A stretch of 64,000 nt of DNA from Candidatus Moduliflexus flocculans (GTDB lineage Bacteria; Moduliflexota; Moduliflexia; Moduliflexales; Moduliflexaceae), in assembly GCA_000739515.1 (NCBI GenBank), contig DF820459.1, positions 1,016,727 through 1,080,726 of the forward strand, written 5' to 3'. The notes below the pieces were generated by a model that worked only from the letters and a program-made list of their open reading frames with translations, was not told the origin of the DNA and ran no database searches. Both the position numbers and the translations under genes were made by a program. Positions 51,279-60,153 of the stretch are shown here, piece by piece; positions within the stretch are counted from its first letter, which is position 1, and each line of letters begins with the position of its first letter.

Positions 51279-52307
51279 ATGCGAGCATATTTCATCCGGC
51301 GATTGTTGTTGATCATTCCTACGTTTCTTGGCATCACGCTTGTCAGTTTTATCATCATGCACATCGTCCCCGGCGGCCCGATTGAACAAGCGATCCGCCA
51401 GATTCGCATGGGCGGAGCGCTTGGCGAAGGCGGCACAAGCGGTGGTTTTGTCAGTTCCGAACTGACCGCCGACGCGATTGAGCAGATGCGCGAAAATTAC
51501 GGCTTCGATAAGCCCGTGTTCGTGCGTTACGGCCTCTGGCTCTGGAATATTCTGCGCTTAGACCTCGGCACGTCCTATATTTACGGCGATCCGGTGTGGG
51601 ACGTGATCAAATCGCGCCTGCCGGTGTCGCTGTATTTTGGACTGATCGGGTTTTTTCTGACCTATCTCGTCTGCATCCCGCTCGGCGTGATGAAAGCGGT
51701 CAAGCATAGAAGCCCGTTCGACACGATCACCAGCGTCCTCGTGTTTGTCGGTTACGCCACCCCCGGCTTCGCGCTCGGCATCGTGCTGCTCGTCGTATTC
51801 GGCGGCGGCAGTTTTTGGAATCTTTTTCCGCTTGGCGGGTTTGTTTCCGACAATTTCTCCGATCTATCGTTCCTGCAAAAAGCCTGGGATCTGCTGCATC
51901 ACACGATCTTGCCGGTCATCTGCTACATGATTTCCTCGTTTGCCACGCTGACGATTCTGATGAAAAATTCGCTGTTAGAACAGTTGACGCAGGATTACGT
52001 GTTGACCGCTTTCGCAAAGGGATTGCCAGGCCGCGTGGTGGTGTATAAACACGCGTTGCGCAATTCGTTGATTCCGCTCGCCACCGGCTTCGGTCATTTT
52101 CTTTCGATTATTTTAGCCGGGTCATTTTTGATTGAAAAAGTTTTCAACATTGACGGCATGGGGTTGTTAGGCTATACAGCGATTGTCGATCGAGACTACC
52201 CTGTCGTTCTCGGCATTCTCGTGATTTCGAGCTTGCTGTCGCTGCTTGGCAATATTGTGTCGGATGTCTGTTATATTCTGATCGATCCACGCATTGATTT
52301 TCGGTAA
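51279..52307 (+). CDS. Peptide ABC transporter permease, YejB-like
   Basis: 342 residues, inner membrane. N-terminus MRAYFIRRLLLIIPTFLGIT and MHIVPGGPIEQ are typical of Dpp/Yej B-type permeases. The extended loop (GGTSGGFVSSELTADAIEQM) and the ending VLIDPRIDFR-like segment match YejB. EAA-type loop near VLTAFAKGLPGRVVVYKHAL. Confidence 0.9.
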   Translation: MRAYFIRRLLLIIPTFLGITLVSFIIMHIVPGGPIEQAIRQIRMGGALGEGGTSGGFVSSELTADAIEQMRENYGFDKPVFVRYGLWLWNILRLDLGTSYIYGDPVWDVIKSRLPVSLYFGLIGFFLTYLVCIPLGVMKAVKHRSPFDTITSVLVFVGYATPGFALGIVLLVVFGGGSFWNLFPLGGFVSDNFSDLSFLQKAWDLLHHTILPVICYMISSFATLTILMKNSLLEQLTQDYVLTAFAKGLPGRVVVYKHALRNSLIPLATGFGHFLSIILAGSFLIEKVFNIDGMGLLGYTAIVDRDYPVVLGILVISSLLSLLGNIVSDVCYILIDPRIDFR

Positions 52308-52357
52308 ACGTGATCTCCCTTTTTGGGAAGCAGGCTGTTAAATTCTCGCCAAACGGT

Positions 52358-52440
52358 GTCATTGCGAGGAGTGACAACGACGAAGCAATCCCTGGATTTG
52401 ACGAGATTGCGTTGTCGCTGTCGTCGCTCCGCGCAATGAC
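52358..52440. repeat. GTCATTGCGAGGAG-type palindromic repeat
   Basis: Imperfect inverted arms start GTCATTGCGAGGAGTGACAA and end CTCCGCGCAATGAC. This motif is a widespread intergenic repeat in many bacteria. It lies in the 185-bp gap between the two permease genes. Confidence 0.65.
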
Positions 52441-52492
52441 AACGCGTAACAGCCCTGCCCTCCTGGGATAGGATGGACGGCCTTTTTTCGCT

Positions 52493-53527
52493 ATGTCAGA
52501 ACTTTCGAACAAACGCTTTCGCAAATTTAAGAGCATTCGGCGCGGCTATTATTCGCTGCTTCTGATTGCCACGCTCTATCTCCTGTCATTCGGCTTAGAA
52601 TTTCTCGCGAACAATAAGCCGATCTTCATCCGCTATCAGGGCCAATATTATTTCCCAACATTCAAGTATTTTCCCGCCACAACATTTGGCGGCGCGGATT
52701 CCGCCGAGCCGGATTATCGCGTCTTGCAGGCGCAATTCCGCGCAGCCGGCGACGGAAATATCGTCATAATGCCGCTGCTACCATACAGCCCGACCGAATC
52801 GCTGCGCGATTTGCCCGGCACGCCGCCGCATCGTCCGAGTTGGGAACATCTGCTCGGCACGGATGATCGCGGGCGCGACGTGTTTGTCCGCCTATTGTAC
52901 GGATTTCGCATTTCGATGGGATTCGGGTTGAAAGTCACGTTCTTCAGCCTGATTCTCGGCGTGTTCGTCGGCGCATTGCAGGGCTATTACGGCGGAAAAT
53001 TCGATCTCACCGTACAGCGGCTGATTGAAATCTGGTCAACCATTCCGACGCTGTATCTGATTATCATTATTTCCTCGATTTTCGAACCGAGTTATTTCTG
53101 GCTTGTCGTGATTCTGACGGCTTTTGGCTGGATGGGGATTACGTATTACATGCGCGGCGAAGTGCTGCGGGAAAAATCGAAAGACTACGTTCAAGCTGCA
53201 AAAGCGCTTGGAGCAACCGATCTCAGCATTATTTTCAGGCAGATTCTCCCGAATTCGCTGATCCCGATTATCACCTTGATTCCGTTCATGTTAGTCGGCG
53301 ATATTTTCGCGCTGACCTCGCTCGATTTTCTCGGGTTCGGCTTGCCAGCGCCGACGCCAAGCTGGGGCGAATTGATGGGGCAGGGGATGGGGAATATCTA
53401 TTCGTACTGGTTGTCGCTCTCGCCGATCGGCGCCCTGTTTTTTACGCTCTTGCTCGTCACCTTCATCGGCGAAGCCGCACGGGAAGCGTTCGACCCGAAA
53501 TCGCTGAACTCGCTGATTCATAATTGA
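52493..53527 (+). CDS. Peptide ABC transporter permease, YejE-like
   Basis: 344 residues. One membrane segment near 20-38 and a periplasmic stretch (GQYYFPTFKYFPATTFGG) typical of YejE, then LLGTDDRGRDVFVRLLYGFR, five further helices and the EAA loop KDYVQAAKALGATDLSIIF. The ATPase gene (yejF) expected next is absent; the next gene is convergent. Confidence 0.88.
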   Translation: MSELSNKRFRKFKSIRRGYYSLLLIATLYLLSFGLEFLANNKPIFIRYQGQYYFPTFKYFPATTFGGADSAEPDYRVLQAQFRAAGDGNIVIMPLLPYSPTESLRDLPGTPPHRPSWEHLLGTDDRGRDVFVRLLYGFRISMGFGLKVTFFSLILGVFVGALQGYYGGKFDLTVQRLIEIWSTIPTLYLIIIISSIFEPSYFWLVVILTAFGWMGITYYMRGEVLREKSKDYVQAAKALGATDLSIIFRQILPNSLIPIITLIPFMLVGDIFALTSLDFLGFGLPAPTPSWGELMGQGMGNIYSYWLSLSPIGALFFTLLLVTFIGEAAREAFDPKSLNSLIHN

Positions 53528-53591
53528 CAGGATTGACATGATAAACATGATAAATTGGTCAAATAATCATGTTTATCATGTCAATCCTGTC
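53526..53591. terminator. Long perfect palindrome between convergent genes
   Basis: GACAGGATTGACATGATAAA and onward against its complement: 26-bp arms around a 14-bp centre. It starts at the stop of the YejE-like gene and ends at the stop of the SGNH gene, so it is placed to end transcripts from both sides. It may also be a dispersed repeat. Confidence 0.6.
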
Positions 53592-54655
53592 TAACGTGAC
53601 TTAAAAGCCTTCTCAAACTGTTCGGCGACAAACGCATTGCCTTCTGCCGACATGTGATAGCCCACCTTATTGAAAAATCGCTCATATCGAGATGGATCAG
53701 TCGTTGATATCTCTCGAAGCGCCGCTTGCAAATCTATGACTTCGATGCCCTGTTCTTCAAGAAATTCCCGCAAACGGTCGGCCTTTTTCAAATACGCGGA
53801 GATCGTCAGAATATCGTACTGAATCAGCACGATCAGTCGAATGCGCCGCTCGTCTGTCAGGCGTTTCAATTCCTTCATGAGCAGATTCGCGACCTCGCTG
53901 CCGCGATGATGCACTCGAACGCTCGACCCCGGCTCAATCCAATAATTCGGCGAAAGTCGAATCATCACACTGTGAATTAAAAAGCTGTAACCGCTAATTT
54001 TCCGAAACCAATCGCGCTGACGATGCGTGGTCGTTTGCTGCGGCACGGGAGAATTGCGTAACACGAGCTTGCCATTGTCAATCTCGAAATACGGCTTATT
54101 CGTGCCGACACGCACCGAAAGTTCGGCGCGATAAATGTCATCAGGAATCAGACTGAAAATTAGCGTATTCGGCTGATAGACATCTAACAAAATTTTTGCT
54201 CGCAAAAACGCCTGATCCACGCCAAATCCAAACACGCCGCCGTTAATGACGCGGATGCCGCTGCGCTGCTCTAAAACAGCAGGCCAGGTTTCATGATCTT
54301 CAACCATATCGCCGAATGTGTAGGAATCGCCAACCGCCAGAATACGCGGCGCGTCAGGAATATTTGTAGAAGAAAGGCCGTTAGAACGAACGCCATTTTC
54401 CAGAATCGTGACTGTTTTCCCCCATAACGAAAGCGAGCCTGTTCTGGGAATCCATCCTGATGTTGCATCATATACCGCCGGAGAAACGGAATCAAAAGGA
54501 ATATCCGGCTGCTGCAAAAATACCCCGCTGAAATTGATAAACTGCCACATGTTACCGTACGTGCGGGAGGCCAATTCCAGGAAAACAAACGCAAACAAAA
54601 CGCTTGCACATGATAATGAAATATTCACGAAAAATTGTATCTGATGTTGTTTCAT
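53591..54655 (-). CDS. SGNH/GDSL-like hydrolase, membrane anchored
   Basis: 354 residues from ATG 54655 (MKQHQIQFFVNISLSC), with one N-terminal hydrophobic segment (SCASVLFAFVFLELAS). Block I is ILAVGDSYTFGD with the nucleophile Ser; a downstream Gly/Asn region INGGVFGFG and the end block KVGYHMSAEGNAFVA with His fit the catalytic set. Probably an esterase or acyl-transfer enzyme acting on envelope polymers; substrate unknown. Longer in-frame extension upstream overlaps the next promoter and is dropped. Confidence 0.75.
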   Translation of the reverse strand: MKQHQIQFFVNISLSCASVLFAFVFLELASRTYGNMWQFINFSGVFLQQPDIPFDSVSPAVYDATSGWIPRTGSLSLWGKTVTILENGVRSNGLSSTNIPDAPRILAVGDSYTFGDMVEDHETWPAVLEQRSGIRVINGGVFGFGVDQAFLRAKILLDVYQPNTLIFSLIPDDIYRAELSVRVGTNKPYFEIDNGKLVLRNSPVPQQTTTHRQRDWFRKISGYSFLIHSVMIRLSPNYWIEPGSSVRVHHRGSEVANLLMKELKRLTDERRIRLIVLIQYDILTISAYLKKADRLREFLEEQGIEVIDLQAALREISTTDPSRYERFFNKVGYHMSAEGNAFVAEQFEKAFKSR

Positions 54656-54742
54656 AAAAAATTTCCTGTATTCATTGACGGTTAACCAAAACCACATTCC
54701 GAAACGAAAAAATTCTTGCCAAGCGCTCGTGTCAATGAGAAA

Positions 54743-55717
54743 ATGGCTAATATGTTCACGCAAAATACTCAACTCGCTTATCTTGTCAAAATTCAGGTCG
54801 GCTCGCATCTATACGGCACGGCCACGCCGCAATCGGATACCGATTACAAAGGCGTGTTCCTCCCATCCAAAGCGTCGGTCTTATTAGGCCGGATTCCGAA
54901 AAATTATTCCTTTTCGACTCGTTCGGATGGCGAGCGCAATACGCCGGATGACGTGGATATGGAGGCGTATTCGCTCCATTATTTCCTGCAATTGGCGTGC
55001 GAAGGGCAAACCATCGCGCTTGACATGCTGCACGCGCCCGACAGCATGATTGTGGAAACGTCCGCAATCTGGCAGGCGGTTGTCAAAGAGCGCCGCCGCT
55101 TTTATTCCAAACGCCTTGATTCCTTTGTGAATTACGCCAGAAAACAGGCCAGCATTTACGGCATCAAAGGTTCGCGGTTGCAGGCCGTTGAAGAGGTATT
55201 GGCGTTATTAAAAGCGCATAATCCAGAGGCAAAACTTCAGACGATCTGGGATGAACTGCCGCGCCGCGAGCATTGCGGCGAGGCCGGGCGCGACCCAAAC
55301 GGCATGAGAATGTACGAAGTCTGCGGCAAGCGCTTTCAGGAATCCGTCACCATCGGCTACACGCTGCCGGTGTTAGAGCAATTCGCGAGCCAGTACGGAC
55401 AACGTGCGAAACTCGCGGCACAGAATCAGGCGATTGATTGGAAGGCCGTTTCCCATGCGTTGCGTGTGGCGTTGCAGGTCAAACAAATTCTCACCGAGCA
55501 GACGATCACCTTTCCACTCAAAGACGCCGATTTTCTGAGGCAGGTCAAACAAGGCCAGTTGGATTATCTCACGCGCGTCGCGCCAGCACTCGACGCGCTG
55601 ATGGATGAAGTCGAGACGCTGCTCGCCGCCAGCGATTTGCCCGAGCAGGCGGACACTGCCTATTGGGATCGGTTTCTTTGCGATGTCATCGAAAGGGAAT
55701 TATTCAATCACCCGTAG
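54743..55717 (+). CDS. Predicted nucleotidyltransferase (PF10127/RlaP-like), copy 1
   Basis: About 324 residues from ATG 54743. Pol-beta-type nucleotidyltransferase signature GSHLYGTATPQSDTDYKGV (GS...DxD). A helical tail contains KQASIYGIKGSRLQAVEEVL and GYTLPVLEQFASQYG. The stop codon TAG is supplied by a palindrome (55714 onward). Tandem with a distant paralogue 70 bp later; members of this family accompany RNA-ligase repair or tRNA modification genes elsewhere, but no ligase is seen here. Confidence 0.75.
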   Translation: MANMFTQNTQLAYLVKIQVGSHLYGTATPQSDTDYKGVFLPSKASVLLGRIPKNYSFSTRSDGERNTPDDVDMEAYSLHYFLQLACEGQTIALDMLHAPDSMIVETSAIWQAVVKERRRFYSKRLDSFVNYARKQASIYGIKGSRLQAVEEVLALLKAHNPEAKLQTIWDELPRREHCGEAGRDPNGMRMYEVCGKRFQESVTIGYTLPVLEQFASQYGQRAKLAAQNQAIDWKAVSHALRVALQVKQILTEQTITFPLKDADFLRQVKQGQLDYLTRVAPALDALMDEVETLLAASDLPEQADTAYWDRFLCDVIERELFNHP

Positions 55718-55773
55718 AGACGCTCCGGCTGGGCGTCTATTTCGGCGCAAGACGCCCGCCGGGGCGTCTCTAC
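55714..55773. repeat. GTAGAGACGC-type double palindrome
   Basis: GTAGAGACGCTCCGGCTGGG on the left, then a spacer (TATTTCGGCGCA) and GACGCCCGCCGGGGCGTCTC plus TAC. Overlaps the stop of the first nucleotidyltransferase gene and fills the gap before the second. Confidence 0.75.
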
Positions 55774-55787
55774 GGCGTTATGTGGTT

Positions 55788-56546
55788 ATGAAAGAAACGA
55801 TCTTACAGAAATTAGCAGATATTGAACAGCAATACGGCGTCACAATTCTTTACGCCTGCGAATCTGGCAGCCGCGCCTGGGGCTTTGCTTCGCCCGACAG
55901 CGATTATGATGTGCGCTTTTTATACGTGCATCCACGCGATGCATACCTGGCGATTCACGATCCGCGTGATGTGATCGAATTTTCAGATGGCGGCGTGTTA
56001 GACATCAGCGGATGGGACATCAAAAAGGCATTGCATCTGCTCTATAAAGCGAATGCGCCGCTGCGGGAATGGCTGACCTCGCCCGTCGTGTATCGCTGCG
56101 ATGATGCGGCGATGCCGCCGATCTTCGAACTGATGCGCGACACGTTTCTGCCTGCGCCGCTCTGCCATCATTATCTCGGCATGACCACCAAACGCCTGAT
56201 GCTGATTGAAGAGACTGGCGAAGCGACTGGCAAAGCGTATCTTTACGCCTTGCGCACGCTTTTCTGCTGCCAGTGGATTTTGCGCCATAACAGCCAGCCG
56301 CCGATGGTATTTGACGAATTGCTGATGGAATTTCTGCCAGATGTCAGGAATGAATTACGGCAGGAAATTGATCGGCTGCTCGCCGCCAAAAAAGCAGGAA
56401 ATGAAAAGACCGGCATCCCCCGTTCCAAACGACTTGAACAATATCTTCACGCGGAATTACAGGCCGCAAAAACAAGCCTGCCGCCTAATTTGCCGCCTCT
56501 TGATGTGGAGCGGTTCAATCAGGTTTTTCAAAGGGTTCTTGCATAA
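55788..56546 (+). CDS. Predicted nucleotidyltransferase (PF10127/YcgL-like), copy 2
   Basis: 252 residues from ATG 55788 (MKETILQKLADIEQQ). Motif ESGSRAWGFASPDSDYDVRF with DSDYD metal ligands; further VIEFSDGGVLDISGWDIKKA and CHHYLGMTTKRLM. Shares the fold and GS-DxD core with the preceding gene but little else. No clear Shine-Dalgarno box because the palindrome occupies that place; it may depend on coupling with gene 1. Confidence 0.78.
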   Translation: MKETILQKLADIEQQYGVTILYACESGSRAWGFASPDSDYDVRFLYVHPRDAYLAIHDPRDVIEFSDGGVLDISGWDIKKALHLLYKANAPLREWLTSPVVYRCDDAAMPPIFELMRDTFLPAPLCHHYLGMTTKRLMLIEETGEATGKAYLYALRTLFCCQWILRHNSQPPMVFDELLMEFLPDVRNELRQEIDRLLAAKKAGNEKTGIPRSKRLEQYLHAELQAAKTSLPPNLPPLDVERFNQVFQRVLA

Positions 56547-56898
56547 ACAGCAGGACGGAGACGGACACAGCCAGGCACGTTCGAAGTGCCTGGCAACTTT
56601 TAACGCCGCATAGAGCTCGCTGCTACGAAAAGAAACTAACAAATCCCCACGCGTATTCGCAGGAAGTCTTGCGAGGAGGTTTTCTAAAATCACACTGCAT
56701 ACGGCATTCCGCTGTTGAAGATACTCGCGAATCTCCGGCCATTCCCCACGAAAATAGAGCCGATAGACCTCTTCATGCTTATCCGTTGGAAAGGATTTGC
56801 GAAGAATGCGCTCTCCGAATATCAGATTTAAAATACGTTTGATTTCTTGCGGATTGGCATCTGTTTCGCCCTGATCTTTGAGTACTTGTAATCTCTTT
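56457..56898 (-). other. Displaced C-terminal part of the RecQ-like gene (other frame)
   Basis: After CDLRL of the main frame, removing one base in the AAA run (56896-56898 on the plus strand) continues as KRLQVLKDQGETDANPQEI, then RILNLIFGERILRKSFP and RLYFRGEWPEIREYLQQ up to a stop at 56457. This reads as genuine protein, so about 145 residues belong to the gene. Either a real frameshift mutation, a slippage site or a sequencing error in a homopolymer. Confidence 0.7.
56570..56594. repeat. Palindrome within the displaced 3' end of the RecQ-like gene
   Basis: GCCAGGCAC-GTTCGAA-GTGCCTGGC. In the shifted frame of the RecQ-like gene it is read as coding sequence and has probably replaced the original C-terminus. 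Confidence 0.7.
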
Positions 56899-59442
56899 CA
56901 GTCTCAGATCGCACGGCGTCTCGGAAGACATATCCGGTTCCATCTCCTGCATAAGGTCGAACAGGGCGCGTTCTAAAAGACAATATTTTTGAAAACGTTT
57001 CTTCGAGTCATTCGCGATCCCGCGATACACGCGGGCGGTCATATTCAAATCGTGGTTGATGATGCCAGTTTCACGCATCGAATGCAGTATTGATAACAAC
57101 TTCCTTGCTTCCAATCCGGTCGCAAGAGAAAGCTGATCGGTATTCACCAGCTCTTTCGGATCACATTGAAACAGGGCTTGCAGCAAGGTGAGCCAGTGCG
57201 ATTTTTCAGAATGAGAGAGTTTAAGGCGATCAATTATCTCTTTCGCTTGTTGGAGATTTTCGACCAGGACTTGCCCTTGAATTACATGCGTGCGATTATC
57301 GCCGCGCCGCAATTTGCCGTTTCGTTCCAGCCAGGCCAATGCGGTCTTGACCTTGACATCATACATCTTCTCATCTGCCGAGAGATCCGTGAGTTCTTCT
57401 TCAACCTGTTCGTTTCGCAACAATTCGCCAGCGGTTAAGACGAGCGTTTGTTCCGGACTTTTGGCCGCCAATTTTTTCAATCCAGTCAACATGCCGCTCA
57501 TGTCGCGCCATTCGATCCGGCTCTGTGCGCTGAGTTTGAATTGCGTTTCTAAGTCTTCTTCGTTAAAGAGCAAATAACACCAGGCATCCTCTCCGTCACG
57601 CCCGGCGCGTCCCGCCTCTTGCAGATAGTTTTCCAACGAGCCGGGCGCATCGGCATGAATAACGACGCGGACATCCGGCTTATCCACTCCCATTCCAAAG
57701 GCATTGGTTGCGATAATGATCTGCAATTCGCCCTGTAAAAACTGCTCCTGCACCCGTTTTTTGTCATCAGGAGTGCGCCCGCCATGAAAATGATCGACGC
57801 GCCAGCCACGTTCGGTTAAGGCGTCATGAAATTTTTCGACGCGGCTGTGCGTTGACGCGAAGACAATTCCGCCACCAGTTCCATGAGTTTCTTGAAAGAT
57901 TTGGGTCAAGCGTTCATGCACGATCTCTTCTTTCTCATTTTCTCGAATGCTTTCGGCGATATAGTGCAGGTTCGGGCGTTCATGCCCGCCGTAAAATATC
58001 CGGAGTTCAAGGGCTAATTCCTCTAAGAAATAGGCGCGAATTTCTTCGATGACATCCTTTTTCGCGGTGGCCGTAAAGCAGGCGATTTGCGGCAAACGAT
58101 GCTGCTCTGGCAGGCATTCTTCTCGTAAAAATCGGGCAATATGGAGATAGTCTGGCCGAAAGTCATGCCCCCATTTCGAGAAACAGTGGGCTTCATCAAT
58201 GACGATGAGGCCGATTTCTCGCTGGCGCAGCACCGATTTGACGGTCGCGTTCCGCAGTTGCTCCGGGGCAATCCAAAGAATATCAATATCGCCTAACCGG
58301 ATCGCTTCAAGCGTGTGACTTCGTTCCAGCATCGTCAACAACCCATTGATCGTGCCGACATTCAGAATGCCGTTCCGTTTCAAATTATCTACCTGATCTT
58401 TCATCAGCGATTGTAACGGCGAAAGAATCAAGGTGAGTTGATTGCGTTGGATCGCTTTCATCAGCGCCGGAAGTTGATAACAGACCGATTTGCCGAATCC
58501 GGTCGGCAGAATTGCCAGACAATTCTCCCCTCTGATCAACGTCTCGACGATTTGCTGCTGAATCGGCGGCAATTCATCTTTGATACCCCGGAACATCGGT
58601 TTGCCGAACCATTGCTGCAAATGGCGCACCGGATCATGAAAACGAGTGCAATACGCGCAATCTGGCTGTAAACATGGCGTGCCTCGCAAGGCATCAAGCA
58701 GGTCTGGAATACGAGGAAATTGATGGCGCACCCAGGGAGGCAGGACGGAATTTTCTCCCGCCACCTGAATCCAGGCGAGCATATAGGCCAGACTGGCCGC
58801 ATCAGCAGGCTGATCATGCAGTTGCTCGAATATCGCCGTTGCCTGTTGCTGACATGCGCGCCCGGCGATTGCCTGTTCCCATATCAGGCGAGATTGATGA
58901 GGATCAGGCAGTGAAGCGTGTGTAAGAGATTCGAACAAATGCTGATACCGATCAGCGGGAAATGAACGCGATAACAACGCCCCATACAGTCCCAACACAT
59001 TCCCATTCATCTGTTCGAACGCTGCCCATTGATCGCGAAACAAGGAGATCGTACAACGCGCATCCGCCACCGGATCGTTGACCGATTCTTTGACGATTTT
59101 ATAATCCTTGATCAGCCGATGATACGGGTTTTTCGGGAACGCTAACGGCGAGAGAAACAGCGTGTCAATCAGCGGCAACGCGCAGAGCGAAAGGTGCGGA
59201 TACTCTTGTTTGAGATACGGCAGATCATGGCGGCTGATATTATGGCCGATCAGAAAGGTCGCGTTCTGGCAAAATTCGTCTAATGCTTTTACTGCGTGTG
59301 AAAGATTGAATTGCCCTTGAAAACTGAGCGTCTTATTGGCATCAGGCCGCACAGCCCCGATTTTCAGTAACGCTTTGGTTTCGGGGTGAATTTCTAAGTC
59401 AATTGCGACGCATTCTGAGATGAATATAGCAATATCAGACAT
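56779..59442 (-). CDS. Exonuclease-RecQ helicase fusion (frameshifted near the C-terminus)
   Basis: Main frame 887 residues. N-terminus resembles a DEDD exonuclease: DLE at 15-17, GHNISRHDLPYL at 66-77 and NDPVADA at 122-128, where Asn stands in place of the usual general-base His. A helical linker leads to a RecQ-type SF2 helicase: ILPTGFGKSVCYQLPAL (Walker A), VIDEAHCFSKWGHDFRPDYL (DEAH), CFTATAKKDV, FASTHSRVEKF and AFGMGVDKPDVR with QEAGRAGRDG (motif VI). This exonuclease-plus-RecQ layout recalls eukaryotic WRN. The frame is broken at about 56897, after which only 40 unrelated residues follow. Predicted DNA repair enzyme; activity of the exonuclease part is uncertain. Confidence 0.85.
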   Translation of the reverse strand: MSDIAIFISECVAIDLEIHPETKALLKIGAVRPDANKTLSFQGQFNLSHAVKALDEFCQNATFLIGHNISRHDLPYLKQEYPHLSLCALPLIDTLFLSPLAFPKNPYHRLIKDYKIVKESVNDPVADARCTISLFRDQWAAFEQMNGNVLGLYGALLSRSFPADRYQHLFESLTHASLPDPHQSRLIWEQAIAGRACQQQATAIFEQLHDQPADAASLAYMLAWIQVAGENSVLPPWVRHQFPRIPDLLDALRGTPCLQPDCAYCTRFHDPVRHLQQWFGKPMFRGIKDELPPIQQQIVETLIRGENCLAILPTGFGKSVCYQLPALMKAIQRNQLTLILSPLQSLMKDQVDNLKRNGILNVGTINGLLTMLERSHTLEAIRLGDIDILWIAPEQLRNATVKSVLRQREIGLIVIDEAHCFSKWGHDFRPDYLHIARFLREECLPEQHRLPQIACFTATAKKDVIEEIRAYFLEELALELRIFYGGHERPNLHYIAESIRENEKEEIVHERLTQIFQETHGTGGGIVFASTHSRVEKFHDALTERGWRVDHFHGGRTPDDKKRVQEQFLQGELQIIIATNAFGMGVDKPDVRVVIHADAPGSLENYLQEAGRAGRDGEDAWCYLLFNEEDLETQFKLSAQSRIEWRDMSGMLTGLKKLAAKSPEQTLVLTAGELLRNEQVEEELTDLSADEKMYDVKVKTALAWLERNGKLRRGDNRTHVIQGQVLVENLQQAKEIIDRLKLSHSEKSHWLTLLQALFQCDPKELVNTDQLSLATGLEARKLLSILHSMRETGIINHDLNMTARVYRGIANDSKKRFQKYCLLERALFDLMQEMEPDMSSETPCDLRLKEITSTQRSGRNRCQSARNQTYFKSDIRRAHSSQILSNG

Positions 59443-59640
59443 TATTTAGGGGGGGCTATAAATTCTGTTATGATAATAGGTTTCTGTTTTCTATATCCAT
59501 TTTAATTGGGGTTGCGATTGAAACCTGGAGATTGTCCAACACAAACCCTATCGCTGACGATCTTGTCGAATCTGTCAATGAGATTATGTATGAAAAACGC
59601 CCTTAATGGATAATTCCATAATGTTTAGATATGCGAAAAC
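59443..59640. other. Gene-free stretch with a solitary CRISPR-repeat-like sequence
   Basis: No gene seen. At 59499-59524 the sequence ends GGGGTTGCGATTGAAAC, which looks like the 3' half of some CRISPR repeats (ATTGAAAC end). It occurs once; no array or cas gene is present. Confidence 0.3.
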
Positions 59641-59646
59641 CTTTTC

Positions 59647-59672
59647 TTGACAAGCTTTCTATGGGTTATATT
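59647..59672 (+). promoter_or_regulatory. Candidate promoter for the orphan UPF0175 gene
   Basis: TTGACA at 59647-59652 and TATATT at 59667-59672. Spacing of 14 bp is shorter than ideal; a second reading with 17 bp gives ATTCTT. Confidence 0.35.
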
Positions 59673-59760
59673 CTTTGAAAGATCGGGGGCAAGCAAGCCA
59701 ACTCTGAATTTACACACGTATTATTATTCAGGAAAGATGTTTAATGAAAGAGGTGATCCT

Positions 59761-60096
59761 ATGCAAGTGATTGTGAATGTTCCAGATCAATATCTCCTGG
59801 ATACGAGTGTCGGAGAAATCGCAAGGCAGTTCAAACTCTATGCTGCTTTGTTTATGTTTCAGGCCGGTCAATTGTCGGCAGGAGCGGCCTGCGAATTTGC
59901 CGAAATTGACCGTTACGCCTTCATCGAAGCCTGCAAGCGTTATCATATTCCTGTAATTGATTATGATGAGGATGAATTGGTACACGATTTCGAAGAGTTG
60001 AAAAGGACATGCGCATCATGCTTTATTGCCGATAGTTTTGCCCCAGTCAGACGCCTGTTTCAGGCGTCTGACGCGCATTTCTTTTTTTACCTCTGA
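59761..60096 (+). CDS. UPF0175-family protein, probably orphan antitoxin
   Basis: 111 residues from ATG 59761 (MQVIVNVPDQYLLDTSVGE), with GAGGTGAT 6 bp upstream. Contains the family motif FQAGQLSAGAACEFAEIDRY followed by ACKRYHIPVIDYDEDEL, which is where the family normally ends. The remaining residues run through a palindrome (60046-60072) and do not look like the family. No PIN gene follows, unlike the pair at 1971-2800, so the partner was probably lost when the repeat arrived. Confidence 0.7.
   Translation: MQVIVNVPDQYLLDTSVGEIARQFKLYAALFMFQAGQLSAGAACEFAEIDRYAFIEACKRYHIPVIDYDEDELVHDFEELKRTCASCFIADSFAPVRRLFQASDAHFFFYL
60046..60072. repeat. Palindrome in the 3' end of the orphan UPF0175 gene
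   Basis: GTCAGACGCCTG-TTT-CAGGCGTCTGAC, perfect 12-bp arms, translated as part of RRLFQASDA. Confidence 0.75.
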
Positions 60097-60153
60097 CAGA
60101 CATCATAATCGTGCCGATTGGCGCACTGTCATCTGAAACGAACCTTAACAGCC

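Noticed and set aside
59499..59524. CRISPR array
   Set aside because: A single repeat-like sequence without spacers or further copies.
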